Shown here piece after piece: positions 26,342-35,187 of a DNA stretch of 64,000 bases. Source of the stretch: Streptomyces sp. NBC_00457. GTDB lineage: Bacteria > Actinomycetota > Actinomycetes > Streptomycetales > Streptomycetaceae. A model generated the notes under the pieces. It searched no databases and was not told where the DNA came from. It saw nothing but the letters and a program-made list of their open reading frames with translations. The translations under genes and the position numbers were made by a program. Where the stretch lies: NCBI RefSeq assembly GCF_036014015.1, contig NZ_CP107905.1, positions 6,882,001 to 6,946,000 of the forward strand, written 5' to 3'. Position 1 is the stretch's first letter. Each line of letters begins with the position of its first letter.

Positions 26342-27507
26342 CCATCCGACTCCCGGACACCGAAGGCGGGTTGAGGGCGTACGAGCCCCGCCCCGAACCC
26401 CTCGCCGTCACCCCCGGTGCCCCCTTCACCTCTCGTACGGTCTTCTCGGCGGCCCATGTCGTCGCCGACCCGTTCGCCGACGTCACCCCCGACTCGCCCG
26501 CCGCCGTCGACTGGGACGCCACCCTCGCCTTCCGCCGCCACCTGTGGTCCCACGGGCTCGGTGTCGCCGAGGCGATGGACACCGCTCAGCGGGGGATGGG
26601 GCTGGGCTGGGCGGAGGCGGAGGAGCTGATCCGGCGCAGCGCCGCCGAGGCGAAGGCGGTCGGCGGCCTCATCGCCTGCGGCGTGGGCACCGACCAGCTC
26701 CCTGTCACCGAGATCGGCTACCCGTACAACCTGGACGAGATCCGGACCGCGTACGAGGAGCAGCTCGCGGTCGTCGAGGAGGCCGGCGCTCAGGCCATTC
26801 TGATGGCGTCCCGGGCCATGGCCGCCGTCGCCAAGAGCCCCGAGGACTACCTGGAGGTCTACGGGGACCTGCTGCGTCAGGCCTCCGAGCCGGTGATCCT
26901 GCACTGGCTCGGCCCGATGTTCGACCCGGCATTGGAGGGCTACTGGGGCTCGACCGGCCTGGACGCGGCGACGGCCACCTTCCTGGAGGTCATCGCCGCT
27001 CACCCCGACAAGGTCGACGGCGTCAAGATCTCCCTGCTGGACGCCGAGCGCGAGATCGACGTGCGCCGCAAGCTTCCCGACGGCGTCCGCTGCTACACCG
27101 GCGACGACTTCAACTACCCCGAGCTGATCGCGGGCGACGAGCAGGGCTTCAGCCACGCCCTGCTCGGCATCTTCGACCCGCTGGGGCCGCTGGCGGCCGA
27201 GGCGGTACGGGTGCTGGACACCGGGGACGTGGCCGGCTTCCGGGCGCTGCTCGACCCCACTGTCGAGCTGTCCCGCCATCTCTTCCAGACCCCGACCCGC
27301 TTCTACAAGACGGGCGTGGTCTTCCTGGCCTGGCTCGCCGGCCACCAGGCCCACTTCACGATGGTCGGCGGCCTGCAGTCGGCCCGTTCCCTCCCGCACT
27401 TCGCCCGCGCCTACGAACTCGCCGACCAACTGGGCCTGTTCCCCGACCCGAAGCTGGCGGAGGAGCGGATGAAGAACCTGCTGAGCCTGTACGGAGTGAA
27501 CCAGTGA
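26338..27507 (+). CDS. DUF993 (dihydrodipicolinate synthase-like) protein
   Basis: A 389-residue TIM-barrel protein of the DUF993 family, distantly related to DapA-type aldolases. Segments typical of a barrel lyase include GLIACGVGTDQLP, ILMASRAMAAVAKSP, VILHWLGPMFDP and VDGVKISLLDAERE (with a candidate Schiff-base Lys) and YTGDDFNYPELI. GTG 26338 overlaps the stop of the oxidoreductase gene, and its own stop overlaps the next start. The enzyme is thus a fixed middle step of this operon, plausibly cleaving a keto-sugar made by its neighbours. The reaction itself is unproven. Confidence 0.88.
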   Translation: MTIRLPDTEGGLRAYEPRPEPLAVTPGAPFTSRTVFSAAHVVADPFADVTPDSPAAVDWDATLAFRRHLWSHGLGVAEAMDTAQRGMGLGWAEAEELIRRSAAEAKAVGGLIACGVGTDQLPVTEIGYPYNLDEIRTAYEEQLAVVEEAGAQAILMASRAMAAVAKSPEDYLEVYGDLLRQASEPVILHWLGPMFDPALEGYWGSTGLDAATATFLEVIAAHPDKVDGVKISLLDAEREIDVRRKLPDGVRCYTGDDFNYPELIAGDEQGFSHALLGIFDPLGPLAAEAVRVLDTGDVAGFRALLDPTVELSRHLFQTPTRFYKTGVVFLAWLAGHQAHFTMVGGLQSARSLPHFARAYELADQLGLFPDPKLAEERMKNLLSLYGVNQ

Positions 27508-28337
27508 CCGGCCTCGAACGCTTCAGCATCAACCAGATGACGGTGAAGCAGCTGAGCATGCCCGAACTGGCCGACGCCTGCGGCCGGTTGGGCATCCGCA
27601 ACGTCGGCCTCTGGCGTGAGCCGGTCCAGTCGTACGGCCTGGAGGCGACGGCCAAGCTGGTCCGCGAGGCGGGCCTGACGGTGACGACCCTGTGCCGCGG
27701 CGGCTTCTTCACGGCGATCGACCCGGGGGAGCGGGCCAAGGCCCTCGACGACAACCGACGGGCGATCGACGAGGCGGCCACGCTCGGCACGGACACGCTG
27801 GTCCTGGTCTCCGGCGGCCTTCCGGCCGGTTCGAAGGACCTGCACGGCGCGCGGGAGCGGATCGCCGACGCGCTGGGCGAGCTGGGGCCGTACGCCGAAT
27901 CCCACGGCGTACGGCTGGCCATCGAGCCGCTGCACCCGATGTACGCGGCGGACCGCTGCGTGGTCTCCACCCTCACCCAGGCCCTCGACCTCGCGGAACG
28001 CTTCCCCGCGCACCAGGTCGGCGTCACGGTGGACACGTACCACATCTGGTGGGACGACAACGCGCCCGCGCAGATCGCCCGCGCGGGCGCCGGCGGCCGT
28101 ATCCACACCTTCCAACTGGCCGACTGGACCACCCCGTTGCCGGAGGGCGTGCTCAACGGCCGCGGTCAGATCGGGGACGGTGCGATCGACATGCGGGAGT
28201 GGCAGGGGTACGTCGAGGCGGCCGGGTACACCGGGTCCATCGAGGTCGAGTTGTTCAACGACGCGCTGTGGGCCCGGGACGGGCAGGAGGTGCTGGCGGA
28301 GACGGCGGCGCGGTTCGTGGAGCACACGGCCGGTTGA
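27504..28337 (+). CDS. Sugar phosphate isomerase/epimerase (IolE-like)
   Basis: A 277-residue xylose-isomerase-like TIM barrel. Metal-ligand candidates are Glu in AIEPLHP, Asp and His in TVDTYHIWWD, His in IHTFQLADW and Glu in IEVELFND. GTG 27504 overlaps the DUF993 stop (GTGA). With the Gfo/Idh/MocA dehydrogenase and DUF993 aldolase-like protein it completes a dehydrogenase-isomerase-lyase set. A strong hairpin follows 14 bp after the stop. Confidence 0.9.
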   Translation: MTGLERFSINQMTVKQLSMPELADACGRLGIRNVGLWREPVQSYGLEATAKLVREAGLTVTTLCRGGFFTAIDPGERAKALDDNRRAIDEAATLGTDTLVLVSGGLPAGSKDLHGARERIADALGELGPYAESHGVRLAIEPLHPMYAADRCVVSTLTQALDLAERFPAHQVGVTVDTYHIWWDDNAPAQIARAGAGGRIHTFQLADWTTPLPEGVLNGRGQIGDGAIDMREWQGYVEAAGYTGSIEVELFNDALWARDGQEVLAETAARFVEHTAG

Positions 28338-28351
28338 CAGGCGGGTGCTGT

Positions 28352-28397
28352 GTACGGTGCTCACTGCCGCGCCGACTCCGGCAGTGAGCAGCCGTAC
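28352..28397. terminator. Terminator of the LacI-controlled carbohydrate operon
   Basis: Arms GCTCACTGCCG (28359-28369) and CGGCAGTGAGC (28379-28389) extend with GTACGG and CCGTAC across a small internal loop. It lies between convergent genes. Confidence 0.85.
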
Positions 28398-28548
28398 CCC
28401 CGCACCCCCGTAACCCGTGCTTCCCCCGCGGTGCGACGGGTTCTCCCCCGGGCAACAGGATGTCAAAGCGGAGCGCCCGGATCCTTGGCCGGACGTGCAC
28501 GAATCTTGGCGATTCCTGCACGCTTCTGTGCGATGAGCGGCGGGTCGG

Positions 28549-29511
28549 TCAGGTGTGGTGGCGGTAGTCCCGGGGCGCCATTCCGTACTCCCGCCTAAAG
28601 ACCCGGCTGAACGCCGCCGGGTCGGTGAAGCCCCAACGGGCCGCCACCGTCTGGATGGAGCGGGCGCGCAGGCGGGGGTCGGCGAGGTCGCGGCGGCAGC
28701 GTTCCAGGCGGCGGTGGCGGATCCAGGCGGCCGGCGTCGCGCCTTCCTCGGCGAACAGTTGGTGGAGGTGGCGCACCGAGATGCCGTGGGCTGCCGCGAC
28801 TCCCGCCGGGGAGAGCGAGGGATCACCGAGGTTCTGGTCGATGAAGTCCCGGATCCGGGTGTGCAGGGCGCGGCGGCGGGCCTCGGGCGTCAGCGCGTCC
28901 TCGGCGTCCAGACAGTCGCCGAACACGGACGCGAGCAGATCCGTGGTCACCGAGGCGAGCGTCGGCACATCTGCCTCGGTGAACTCGTCGGCGCGGGCCG
29001 CGATGTCGGTCAGCCAGCGGTACAGCACCCCGCCCAGGCCCCGGTCCAGCGGAATCGGCTGGGCCAGCAGCCGCCGTACCGTCCGCGGCGGCAGCGGCAG
29101 CACCGCGCGCGGCATCGCGACGATCACCGTCGACGCGGTCTGAGACGACATGCAGTGCCAGGACTCGTACGGCAGGCTGCTGTCGATGAGCAGCAGGTCC
29201 CCGGCGTGGAAGGCCCGTTCGTGCCCGTCCTGTGCGACGACCCCCTTGCCGTGGAGCTGGCAGTTGAACAGGTAGACCTCGGGATCGAAGCGCCGGATGA
29301 GCCGGGTCGTGCGGACGGACACCAGATGCTCGAAGGCCACCGAGGAGATCCGCACATCACCGAGCGGCAGCGTGCGCAGTGTGGCGCGGAAGTCGTCCCG
29401 GCAGTCGGTGCGCAGCAGATGGGGCATGTACGTGCGTGCGCTGATGTCCTGCCACAGGTCGAAGCGCTCGGCGGCAGGCACCACCTCGGTCGTGAGCTCC
29501 TGCATCAGCAT
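28549..29511 (-). CDS. AraC-family transcriptional regulator
   Basis: A 320-residue regulator with an AraC-binding-like N-terminal domain (VPAAERFDLWQDISARTY, then a cupin-like DPEVYLFNCQLHGKGVV) and a C-terminal pair of HTH motifs (LSPAGVAAAHGISVRHLHQL, then SIQTVAARWGFTDPAAFSRV). ATG 29511 gives the usual family length. Farther in-frame ATG codons at 29655 and 29748 would add a low-complexity leader that includes part of the ribokinase terminator. No target is adjacent in an operon. The 267 bp upstream contain that terminator and no obvious promoter. Confidence 0.88.
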   Translation of the reverse strand: MLMQELTTEVVPAAERFDLWQDISARTYMPHLLRTDCRDDFRATLRTLPLGDVRISSVAFEHLVSVRTTRLIRRFDPEVYLFNCQLHGKGVVAQDGHERAFHAGDLLLIDSSLPYESWHCMSSQTASTVIVAMPRAVLPLPPRTVRRLLAQPIPLDRGLGGVLYRWLTDIAARADEFTEADVPTLASVTTDLLASVFGDCLDAEDALTPEARRRALHTRIRDFIDQNLGDPSLSPAGVAAAHGISVRHLHQLFAEEGATPAAWIRHRRLERCRRDLADPRLRARSIQTVAARWGFTDPAAFSRVFRREYGMAPRDYRHHT

Positions 29512-29718
29512 CGGCGTGCACCCCCACCCGCACCGCACGGGAACCTCCGGGCCATCGTCCTTCGGGCCATCGTAGGGACCCGGCGCGAAGACGGTCCGAA
29601 AAATTGTGGAGAGACCGTGCAACCCTTCCGGCAGTCCGCGGGTCGTACTTGGCATCAGGACTTCTGGGGGGAGATCTGGGGGGATCGCGGGGGTTCTGAT
29701 GCGGAGGGGAAACCTGAG

Positions 29719-29743
29719 GGGGCCCGGTTGATGACCGGGCCCC
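29719..29743 (-). terminator. Terminator downstream of ribokinase
   Basis: Perfect 10-bp arms GGGGCCCGGT and ACCGGGCCCC enclose TGATG. It lies 36 bp beyond the ribokinase stop on the leftward strand. Confidence 0.85.
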
Positions 29744-29778
29744 TTCAATTCTGGTTCCTCTTCAATTCTGTTTCCTCG

Positions 29779-30681
29779 TCATAGGGCGTCCACCTCAGCC
29801 GCCGTGGGAAACGACTCCTGCGCGCCCGGCTTCGTGACGGCCGTCGCTCCGACCCGGGCCGCGTACGCCGCCGCCTCGACCAGGGACGCGCCCGCGCTCA
29901 GCTTCCAGGCCAGCGCGCCGGTGAACGCGTCACCCGCGCCCGTCGTGTCCACGGCGTTCACCTTCACGGACGGGACCCGGGTGACACCCTCGTTGGAGGC
30001 CACCAGGGCACCGTCCGCGCCCAGGGTCACGACGACCGACCGCGGTCCCTTCGCGAGCAGGATCCGCGCCCAGTCCTCGGGGGAATCCCCTACGGCGGCC
30101 GCGCCCAGGATCACCTTCGCCTCGTGCTCGTTCACGATCAACGGATCGCAGGCGGCGAGGAGTTCGGAGGGCAGGGGGCGCGGCGGTGACGGGTTCAGTA
30201 CGAAGCGGCTGCCGTCCGCGACGTTCCTCGCCACCTCCACGACCGTCTCCAGCGGAATCTCCAGCTGCGCCGAGACCACCCGGGACGCCTGGAAGAGACT
30301 GGCCGCGACCCGTACGTCCGGTGGTGTCAGACGCGCGTTGGCACCCGGCGAGACCACGATGCTGTTGTCCCCGGACGGGTCCACGGTGATCAGCGCCACC
30401 CCGGTCGGCGCCCCGCCGACCAGGACGCCCACCGTGTCGACGCCGGCCGCCCGCTGCGAGTCGAGCAGCAGCCGGCCGTGGGCGTCGTCGCCGACCCGGG
30501 CCAGCAGCACCGTACGCGCCCCGAGCCGGGCGGCCGCGACCGCCTGGTTGGCGCCCTTGCCGCCGGGGTGGACGGTCAGGTCGGAGCCGAGCACCGTCTC
30601 CCCGGCGGCGGGCCTGCGTTCGACGCCGATCACCAGGTCGGCGTTGGCGGAACCCACGACCAGGAGGTCGTAGTCGTACAT
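29779..30681 (-). CDS. rbsK: Ribokinase (PfkB family)
   Basis: A 300-residue carbohydrate kinase that phosphorylates ribose (or a close analogue) with ATP. Both PfkB signatures are present: GGKGANQAVAAARLG near residue 45, and NAVDTTGAGDAFTGAL near 240 with the catalytic Asp. ATG 30681 is preceded by GGGGAG at good distance. No ribose ABC transporter or rbs regulator adjoins, so the gene acts as a stand-alone salvage kinase. It is divergent from recD2 with about 125 bp between starts. Confidence 0.92.
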   Translation of the reverse strand: MYDYDLLVVGSANADLVIGVERRPAAGETVLGSDLTVHPGGKGANQAVAAARLGARTVLLARVGDDAHGRLLLDSQRAAGVDTVGVLVGGAPTGVALITVDPSGDNSIVVSPGANARLTPPDVRVAASLFQASRVVSAQLEIPLETVVEVARNVADGSRFVLNPSPPRPLPSELLAACDPLIVNEHEAKVILGAAAVGDSPEDWARILLAKGPRSVVVTLGADGALVASNEGVTRVPSVKVNAVDTTGAGDAFTGALAWKLSAGASLVEAAAYAARVGATAVTKPGAQESFPTAAEVDAL

Positions 30682-30806
30682 GGAATGTCTCCCCGGTTCG
30701 CCCAGCACCACATCATCTCGAACATGGTCGCTCGCATCGTAGGGAGTCCCGCAGGCCGCGGTGCTCGTCACTGCGGCCTGTCGGTGCCTGCCGGTACCGT
30801 CGGATC

Positions 30807-33068
30807 ATGGCCAGTCAGGCGGGGAGTCCTACGGGCGAGCGGCATCTCGCCGTACTTGAAGGCGTCCTGGAGCGGATCACGTATGCCAACGAGGAGAACG
30901 GCTACACGGTCGCCCGGGTCGACACCGGCCGCGGCGGCGGGGATCTGCTGACCGTCGTCGGTGCGCTGCTCGGGGCCCAGGTCGGGGAGTCGCTGCGGCT
31001 GGAGGGCCGCTGGGGCTCGCATCCGCAGTACGGCAAGCAGTTCACCGTCGAGAACTACACGACGGTCCTCCCGGCCACCGTCCAGGGCATCCGCCGCTAT
31101 CTCGGCTCCGGGTTGGTCAAGGGCATCGGGCCCGTCTTCGCCGACCGGATCACCCAGCACTTCGGCCTGGACACCCTGCAGATCATCGAGGAGGAGCCCA
31201 AGCGGCTCATCGAGGTCCCCGGGCTCGGTCCCAAGCGGACCAAGAAGATCGCCGACGCCTGGGAGGAGCAGAAGGCGATCAAGGAGGTCATGCTCTTTCT
31301 GCAGACGGTGGAGGTGTCCACGTCCATCGCCGTCCGCATCTACAAGAAGTACGGCGACGCCTCCATCTCCGTGGTGAAGAACCAGCCCTATCGCCTCGCC
31401 TCCGACGTCTGGGGCATCGGCTTCCTCACCGCCGACAAGATCGCCCAGTCCGTCGGCATCCCGCACGACAGCCCGGAGCGGGTCAAGGCGGGCCTGCAGT
31501 ACGCGCTGTCGCAGGGCACCGACCAGGGCAACTGCTACCTCCCCGAGGAGCAGCTGATCGCCGACGCGGTGAAGCTGCTGCAGGTCGACACCGGCCTGGT
31601 CATCGAGTGCCTGGCCGAGCTGGCCCAGCCGGACGAGGAATCCGGCGAGCCCGGCGTCGTACGGGAGAAGGTGCCGGGCTCGGACGGTGGAGCCGTCACC
31701 GCCGTGTACCTCGTCCCCTTCCACCGCGCCGAACTCTCCCTCTCCGCCCAGCTGTTGCGCCTCCTGCGCACCGACCAGGACCGGATGCCCGGCTTCCATG
31801 ACGTGGCCTGGGACAAGGCGCTCGGCTGGCTGAAGGGGCGTACGGGCGCCGAGCTCGCCCCCGAGCAGGAGGCCGCCGTCAAGCTGGCGCTGACGAAGAA
31901 GGTCGCGGTGCTCACCGGCGGGCCCGGTTGCGGCAAGTCCTTCACGGTCCGCTCGATCGTCGAACTGGCCCGAGCCAAGAAGGCGAAGGTCGTCCTCGCC
32001 GCCCCCACCGGCCGCGCCGCCAAACGCCTCGCCGAACTCACCGGCGCCGAGGCCTCCACCGTCCACCGGCTGCTGGAGCTGAAGCCCGGCGGGGACGCCG
32101 CGTACGACAAGGACCGGCCGCTGGACGCCGACCTGGTGGTGGTGGACGAGGCCTCCATGCTGGACCTCCTGCTCGCCAACAAACTGGTGAAGGCGGTGCC
32201 TCCGGGAGCGCATCTGCTGTTCGTCGGGGACGTCGACCAGCTGCCCAGCGTCGGCGCCGGCGAGGTGCTGCGCGATCTGCTGGCCGAGGGCAGCCCGATC
32301 CCCGCCGTCCGCCTCACGCGCGTGTTCCGCCAGGCCCAGCAGTCGGGCGTGGTGACGAACGCGCACCGGATCAACTCCGGTCAGCATCCGGTCACCGACG
32401 GCATGAAGGACTTCTTCCTCTTCGTCGAGGACGACACGGAGGAGGCCGGCCGGCTCACGGTGGACGTGGCGGCACGGCGTATTCCGGCCAAGTTCGGGCT
32501 CGACCCACGCCGTGACGTCCAGGTGCTCGCCCCCATGCACCGGGGGCCCGCGGGCGCCGGCAACCTCAACGGCCTGCTCCAGCAGGCGATCACCCCCGGC
32601 CGCCCCGACCTGTCCGAGAAGCGGTTCGGCGGCCGTGTCTTCCGGGTCGGCGACAAGGTCACGCAGATTCGCAACAATTACGAGAAGGGCAAGAACGGTG
32701 TCTTCAACGGCACCGTGGGCGTGGTCACCGCGCTCGACCCGGTCGACCAGCGCCTGACGGTACTGACGGACGAGGACGAGGAGGTGCCGTACGAATTCGA
32801 CGAGCTGGACGAACTTGCCCATGCCTACGCGGTGACGATTCACCGCTCGCAGGGGAGTGAATATCCGGCGGTGGTGATCCCCGTCACCACCGGGGCGTGG
32901 ATGATGCTCCAGCGGAATCTGCTGTACACCGCGGTGACCCGGGCCAAGCAGCTGGTCGTCCTCGTCGGTTCGCGCAAGGCGATCGGACAGGCGGTGCGCA
33001 CGGTGTCGGCGGGACGCCGCTGCACGGCACTCGACTTCAGGCTCTCGCCGCGGCCTCTGAGCGGCTGA
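30807..33068 (+). CDS. recD2: RecD2-type ATP-dependent DNA helicase
   Basis: A 753-residue SF1B 5'-3' helicase. The N-terminal extension with helix-hairpin-helix elements (VPGLGPKRTKKIADAW) marks the RecD2 class, which works without RecBC. Helicase motifs: Walker A GGPGCGKSFT near 371-380, Walker B VVVDEASMLD, GDVDQLPSVGAGEVL, and C-terminal AVTIHRSQGSEYPAVVIPV. RecD2 helps DNA repair and replication-fork stability. No recB or recC lies nearby. The gene is followed by a 231-bp space leading to citrate synthase. Confidence 0.93.
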   Translation: MASQAGSPTGERHLAVLEGVLERITYANEENGYTVARVDTGRGGGDLLTVVGALLGAQVGESLRLEGRWGSHPQYGKQFTVENYTTVLPATVQGIRRYLGSGLVKGIGPVFADRITQHFGLDTLQIIEEEPKRLIEVPGLGPKRTKKIADAWEEQKAIKEVMLFLQTVEVSTSIAVRIYKKYGDASISVVKNQPYRLASDVWGIGFLTADKIAQSVGIPHDSPERVKAGLQYALSQGTDQGNCYLPEEQLIADAVKLLQVDTGLVIECLAELAQPDEESGEPGVVREKVPGSDGGAVTAVYLVPFHRAELSLSAQLLRLLRTDQDRMPGFHDVAWDKALGWLKGRTGAELAPEQEAAVKLALTKKVAVLTGGPGCGKSFTVRSIVELARAKKAKVVLAAPTGRAAKRLAELTGAEASTVHRLLELKPGGDAAYDKDRPLDADLVVVDEASMLDLLLANKLVKAVPPGAHLLFVGDVDQLPSVGAGEVLRDLLAEGSPIPAVRLTRVFRQAQQSGVVTNAHRINSGQHPVTDGMKDFFLFVEDDTEEAGRLTVDVAARRIPAKFGLDPRRDVQVLAPMHRGPAGAGNLNGLLQQAITPGRPDLSEKRFGGRVFRVGDKVTQIRNNYEKGKNGVFNGTVGVVTALDPVDQRLTVLTDEDEEVPYEFDELDELAHAYAVTIHRSQGSEYPAVVIPVTTGAWMMLQRNLLYTAVTRAKQLVVLVGSRKAIGQAVRTVSAGRRCTALDFRLSPRPLSG

Positions 33069-33162
33069 CGAGAGGCCTGATGGGGGTCGCAGCAAAAATG
33101 ATCGATCAAATGAGTCGTTTGGGTCACACAGCACTAGCAGACGGGGAACAAGAAGGGGCAGG

Positions 33163-33291
33163 ATGAACAGTTGGCGGCACTCAGTGCCGCCAATAGGCCC
33201 AATGGTCGACCCCGAGTGCACTCACCTGCGCCAAATGGGGGATGGTAGAGACAGTCAGGGCAACCTCGAAGATGAGGCACAACGTCGGTGA
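33163..33291 (+). CDS. Possible 42-residue leader peptide ORF before citrate synthase
   Basis: An ATG with GAAGGGG 4 bp upstream opens a 42-codon frame starting MNSWRHSVPPIGPM and ending QRR. Its TGA at 33289-33291 is 8 bp before the citrate-synthase GTG and touches that gene's AGGGAAG ribosome site, an ideal layout for translational coupling. Codons 3-11 cover a perfect hairpin. The peptide matches no family I know. It might instead be a non-functional frame in the 5' leader. Confidence 0.45.
   Translation: MNSWRHSVPPIGPMVDPECTHLRQMGDGRDSQGNLEDEAQRR
33171..33193 (+). promoter_or_regulatory. Perfect hairpin in the citrate-synthase leader
   Basis: TTGGCGGCAC-TCA-GTGCCGCCAA is a 23-bp palindrome with 10-bp arms, 106 bp before the citrate-synthase start. 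It could be a protein-binding operator, an RNA control element, or a terminator of recD2. A further TGATCGATCA palindrome lies at 33099-33108. Confidence 0.55.
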
Positions 33292-33299
33292 GGGAAGAC

Positions 33300-34589
33300 G
33301 TGAGCGACAACTCTGTAGTACTGCGGTACGGCGACGGCGAGTACACCTACCCGGTGATCGACAGCACCGTCGGTGACAAGGGCTTCGACATCGGCAAGCT
33401 CCGCGCCCAGACCGGTCTGGTGACGCTGGACAGCGGGTACGGCAACACCGCCGCGTACAAATCCGCCATTACCTATCTGGACGGCGAAGCGGGCATTCTG
33501 CGGTACCGCGGCTACCCGATCGAGCAGCTGGCCGAGCGCTCCACCTTCCTGGAGGTCGCCTACCTGCTGATCAACGGCGAGCTGCCGACCGTCGACCAGC
33601 TCACCGCGTTCAAGAACGACATCACGCAGCACACCCTGCTGCACGAGGACGTCAAGAACTTCTACAAGGGCTTCCCGCGCGACGCCCACCCGATGGCGAT
33701 GCTGTCGTCGGTCGTCTCGGCGCTGTCGACCTTCTACCAGGACAGCCACAACCCGTTCGACGAGACGCAGCGCAACCTCTCGACGATCCGTCTGCTCGCG
33801 AAGCTCCCGACGATCGCGGCGTACGCGTACAAGAAGTCGATCGGCCACCCCTTCGTCTACCCGCGCAACGACCTCGGGTACGTCGAGAACTTCCTGCGCA
33901 TGACCTTCTCGGTGCCGGCTCAGGAGTACGACCTCGACCCGGTCGTGGTCGCCGCCCTCGACAAGCTGCTGATCCTGCACGCGGACCACGAGCAGAACTG
34001 CTCGACCTCCACGGTGCGTCTGGTCGGCTCCTCGCAGGCGAACATGTTCGCCTCGATCTCCGCCGGCATCTCCGCGCTGTGGGGTCCGCTGCACGGCGGT
34101 GCCAACCAGTCCGTCCTGGAGATGCTCGAGGGCATCCAGGCCTCGGGTGGCGACGTCGACTCCTTCATCCGCAAGGTGAAGAACAAGGAGGACGGCGTCC
34201 GGCTGATGGGCTTCGGCCACCGGGTCTACAAGAACTTCGACCCGCGCGCGAAGATCATCAAGGCGGCGGCGCACGATGTCCTCTCGGCCCTCGGCAAGTC
34301 CGACGAGCTGCTGGACATCGCGCTGAAGCTGGAGGAGCACGCGCTCTCCGACGACTACTTCGTCTCGCGCAGCCTCTACCCGAACGTCGACTTCTACACC
34401 GGCCTGATCTACCGCGCCATGGGCTTCCCGACCGAGATGTTCACGGTCCTCTTCGCCCTCGGCCGCCTCCCGGGCTGGATCGCCCAGTGGCACGAAATGA
34501 TCAAGGAACCCGGCTCCCGAATCGGCCGCCCGCGCCAGATCTACACGGGCGTGGTCGAACGCGACTTCGTGCCGGTCGAGGCTCGCTGA
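33300..34589 (+). CDS. citA: Citrate synthase (type II-like)
   Basis: A 429-residue enzyme that condenses acetyl-CoA with oxaloacetate at entry to the TCA cycle. Motifs: ILHADHEQNCSTSTVRLVGS, ALWGPLHGGANQSV with the substrate His, MGFGHRVYKNFDPRA with the second His and Arg, and the Asp region in SLYPNVDFYTGLIY. GTG 33300 is preceded by AGGGAAG. A small ORF ends 8 bp upstream and a very long hairpin follows 60 bp downstream, so expression may be adjusted after transcription. The enzyme looks complete. Confidence 0.95.
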   Translation: MSDNSVVLRYGDGEYTYPVIDSTVGDKGFDIGKLRAQTGLVTLDSGYGNTAAYKSAITYLDGEAGILRYRGYPIEQLAERSTFLEVAYLLINGELPTVDQLTAFKNDITQHTLLHEDVKNFYKGFPRDAHPMAMLSSVVSALSTFYQDSHNPFDETQRNLSTIRLLAKLPTIAAYAYKKSIGHPFVYPRNDLGYVENFLRMTFSVPAQEYDLDPVVVAALDKLLILHADHEQNCSTSTVRLVGSSQANMFASISAGISALWGPLHGGANQSVLEMLEGIQASGGDVDSFIRKVKNKEDGVRLMGFGHRVYKNFDPRAKIIKAAAHDVLSALGKSDELLDIALKLEEHALSDDYFVSRSLYPNVDFYTGLIYRAMGFPTEMFTVLFALGRLPGWIAQWHEMIKEPGSRIGRPRQIYTGVVERDFVPVEAR

Positions 34590-34652
34590 GCTTGTCATAG
34601 CCGGGCTCGCTGGCCGTTCGTTCACTGCAGCTGGCCCGGCGAGTGAGCCGAA

Positions 34653-34722
34653 GGGGCGCGTCTGTGTCGAGAAGTCGAGCGCGCGGAGGCGCTCGGCTTC
34701 TCGACACAGACTTTGGCGCCCC
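34653..34722 (+). terminator. Very long hairpin downstream of citrate synthase
   Basis: Arms GTCTGTGTCGAGAAG (34660-34674) and CTTCTCGACACAGAC (34697-34711) are perfect. They continue through one T-G pair to CGAGCGC/GCGCTCG around a GCGGAG loop. Outside, GGGGCGC and GCGCCCC pair after a TTTG bulge. The total is about 30 paired bases. It is probably the citA terminator or a stable 3' RNA element. Confidence 0.8.
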
Positions 34723-34749
34723 GGAGGCGAACCGAGCCCCAAAAAAGAA

Positions 34750-34801
34750 GGAAGGCGCCCTGCGCCGGTCCCCCCACGGGCCGACGATCAGGGCGCCTTC
34801 C
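34750..34801 (-). terminator. Leftward rho-independent terminator
   Basis: Perfect 13-bp arms GGAAGGCGCCCTG and CAGGGCGCCTTCC enclose 26 bases. On the minus strand the stem is followed by TTCTTTTTTGG, a true U-run, which is rare in this genome. The nearest leftward gene ends 490 bp away and has its own hairpin, so this one may end a separate leftward transcript. Confidence 0.75.
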
Positions 34802-35165
34802 CATGTCCCGGTGCGGATTCCCCCCACGGGATCCGGCCGGGCGTCTGTGAGAAACCAGCGCCTGAAATCGCTGTCGAGCAAACTGCCGAGGCAGCCTTTG
34901 AGTAAAACGAGCGAACTCGTCGTACTCCTGGGGTGTGCGGTCTGCCGGGACAGCGCACGATCGGGAGGGCCGCTCAAAGCTTCCCGTCTGTACGTGCCCC
35001 GGCAACGCAGCTCCGAGGAAGTCCCCCAAGACATCCTCAGATGTCAGTCGGCGCCCCCCAAGACGCTTCCCGACATCGTCAACTTAGACCTTCGAACCCC
35101 TTCGATGGTTACCTTCGCATCACTGTGATCTGCGTCTCTTGCATATGTCCGTTAGATGCGCAAGA

Positions 35166-35187
35166 GCCCCGATTCGGTGATCGGGGC
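35166..35187 (-). terminator. Hairpin downstream of the copper ATPase gene
   Basis: GCCCCGAT-TCGGTG-ATCGGGGC lies about 105 bp past the copA stop and is the likeliest end of the copZ-copA transcript. Confidence 0.65.

Noticed and set aside
34501..35034. Minus-strand open frames of 135-177 codons downstream of citA
   Set aside because: They run through two strong hairpins and into the end of citA, have no good ribosome site, and show no recognisable domain.
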